From Actinomadura logoneensis (lineage in GTDB: Bacteria > Actinomycetota > Actinomycetes > Streptosporangiales > Streptosporangiaceae), in contig NZ_QURH01000332.1 of assembly GCF_003428695.1 (NCBI RefSeq), positions 1 to 32,610 of the forward strand: a DNA stretch of 32,610 bases. Reading direction: 5' to 3'. Of the stretch, positions 32,102 to 32,610 are shown in pieces; the stretch's first letter is position 1, and every line of letters begins with the position of its first letter. The notes under the pieces are model-generated. The model had not been told where the DNA came from, ran no database searches, and was given only the letters and a program-made list of their open reading frames with translations. The translations under genes were made by a program, and so were the position numbers.

Positions 32102-32389
32102 GTGACCGTGATGCAGGGGGCTCTCGCGATGAGCGACGAGGACCTGACTCTGCCCTGCCGGACCGACCCGGAGCTCTTCTTCGCCGAGGCACCCGCCGAC
32201 GTCGAGCTCGCCAAGGCGCTCTGCCTGGAGTGCCCGCTCCGCCGCGAATGCCTCGCCGGAGCGCTGGAGCGCAAGGAGCCCTGGGGTGTGTGGGGAGGCG
32301 AGCTGTTCGTCCGCGGCGTCGTCGTCCCGCGCAAGCGCCCGCGCGGCCGTCCCCGGAAGCACCCGCTTCCGGACCAGGTGACCGCGTGA
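32102..32389 (+). CDS. whiB7: WhiB7 transcription factor
   Basis: A 95-aa WhiB protein and the activator of intrinsic antibiotic resistance in actinobacteria. It has the four Fe-S Cys (19, 41, 44, 50; LPC ... CLECPLRREC), the G(V)WGGE turn (62-67) that binds the sigma factor, and the C-terminal AT-hook RGRPRKH (81-87), which separates WhiB7 from other WhiB proteins. The GTG at 32102 has GAGAGG 7 nt upstream; the in-frame ATG at 32111 is an alternative. It lies in the same neighbourhood order as in mycobacteria (uvrD2 side). Control is likely by the upstream attenuator and by autoactivation. Confidence 0.95.
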   Translation: MTVMQGALAMSDEDLTLPCRTDPELFFAEAPADVELAKALCLECPLRRECLAGALERKEPWGVWGGELFVRGVVVPRKRPRGRPRKHPLPDQVTA

Positions 32390-32431
32390 CCCGGCGATGA
32401 CCCCGATGCCGACCCTTCACATCGAGGCACA

Positions 32432-32461
32432 GGGCGGCGCGACCGTCGAGTCGCGCCGCCC
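32432..32461 (+). terminator. intrinsic terminator after whiB7
   Basis: A perfect 12-bp stem, GGGCGGCGCGAC with GTCGCGCCGCCC, encloses the loop CGTCGA. It lies 43 nt after the whiB7 stop and just before the next small gene, so it should end the whiB7 transcript. No T tract follows. Confidence 0.8.
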
Positions 32462-32480
32462 CGTCCCCCAGGAGACCGAG

Positions 32481-32610
32481 ATGAACTTGCTCAGCCAGGA
32501 CCTTTCCCGGGAGCGAATACCCGCCCGGGCGGACGCGGCGGACACGGCCGTCATGGCCGACGCCGCGGAGCTGCGGGCGGCCCGGGTGCGGGCGCTGCGC
32601 CGGGCCAGGC
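32481..32610 (+). CDS. small basic protein of unknown function (partial)
   Basis: An ORF from ATG 32481, with GGAG 6 nt upstream, that leaves the window after 43 codons. It begins MNLLSQDLSRERIPARADAA and continues as an Ala/Arg-rich helix (ELRAARVRALRRAR). Similar MNL-start, Arg/Ala-rich short proteins are common in actinobacteria, with no known function that I can name. It is separated from whiB7 by a terminator. Confidence 0.65.
   Translation, partial: MNLLSQDLSRERIPARADAADTAVMADAAELRAARVRALRRAR

Overview
The window comes from a very GC-rich actinomycete. Most third codon positions are G or C, GTG and TTG starts are common, and several genes look leaderless. The backbone order adnA-adnB ... 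nudC ... mrx1-uvrD2 ... whiB7 is the one I recall from the Mycobacterium tuberculosis Rv3202c-Rv3197A region. A Streptosporangiales/Thermomonosporaceae-like host (for example Actinomadura) is my best guess, but the sequence does not prove it. No rRNA, tRNA, insertion sequence or CRISPR array was seen.

Left part (1-8.97 kb): the translationally coupled AdnA-AdnB helicase-nuclease pair for double-strand break processing, a SAM methyltransferase, a small unknown gene with a LexA-box-like palindrome at its promoter, and a DUF3592-type membrane protein.

Siderophore block (8.98-15.2 kb, minus strand): a four-gene operon behind a good DtxR/IdeR-type iron box. It encodes an ATP-grasp ligase, two IucA/IucC (NIS) synthetases and a stand-alone acyl-CoA/aryl-acid ligase, the first three coupled by 4-base overlaps. 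The order ATP-grasp, NIS, NIS recalls pvsA-pvsB-pvsD of vibrioferrin, but there is no exporter and no decarboxylase, and a ligase has been added. The product is unknown.

Middle (15.2-22.8 kb): an HD-superfamily hydrolase, an M20 dipeptidase and NudC; convergent to these, a seven-helix membrane protein resembling the Pyr4/PaxB terpene cyclases; then mycoredoxin and UvrD2, which are divergent around a perfect 16-bp palindrome, and a TesB thioesterase.

Accessory part (22.8-31.3 kb): a stretch of lower GC with two tiny membrane proteins (one only 58 aa); a G-rich tract; an unnamed protein convergent with a DUF488 protein, the two sharing a CTAG at their stop codons; a three-gene operon (membrane protein, NmrA-like oxidoreductase, secreted DUF1579-like protein); a histidine kinase built from two sensor halves, overlapping tail-to-tail with a NarL-type response regulator; an array of short palindromic repeats; and a SUKH-like protein.

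Right end (31.3-32.6 kb): whiB7 behind a long leader. The leader has a promoter of the WhiB7-dependent type, a 125-codon ORF whose stop codon lies in a hairpin, and a perfect intrinsic terminator ahead of whiB7. This looks like an antibiotic-responsive attenuator with an unusually long leader ORF. A further small gene runs off the window.
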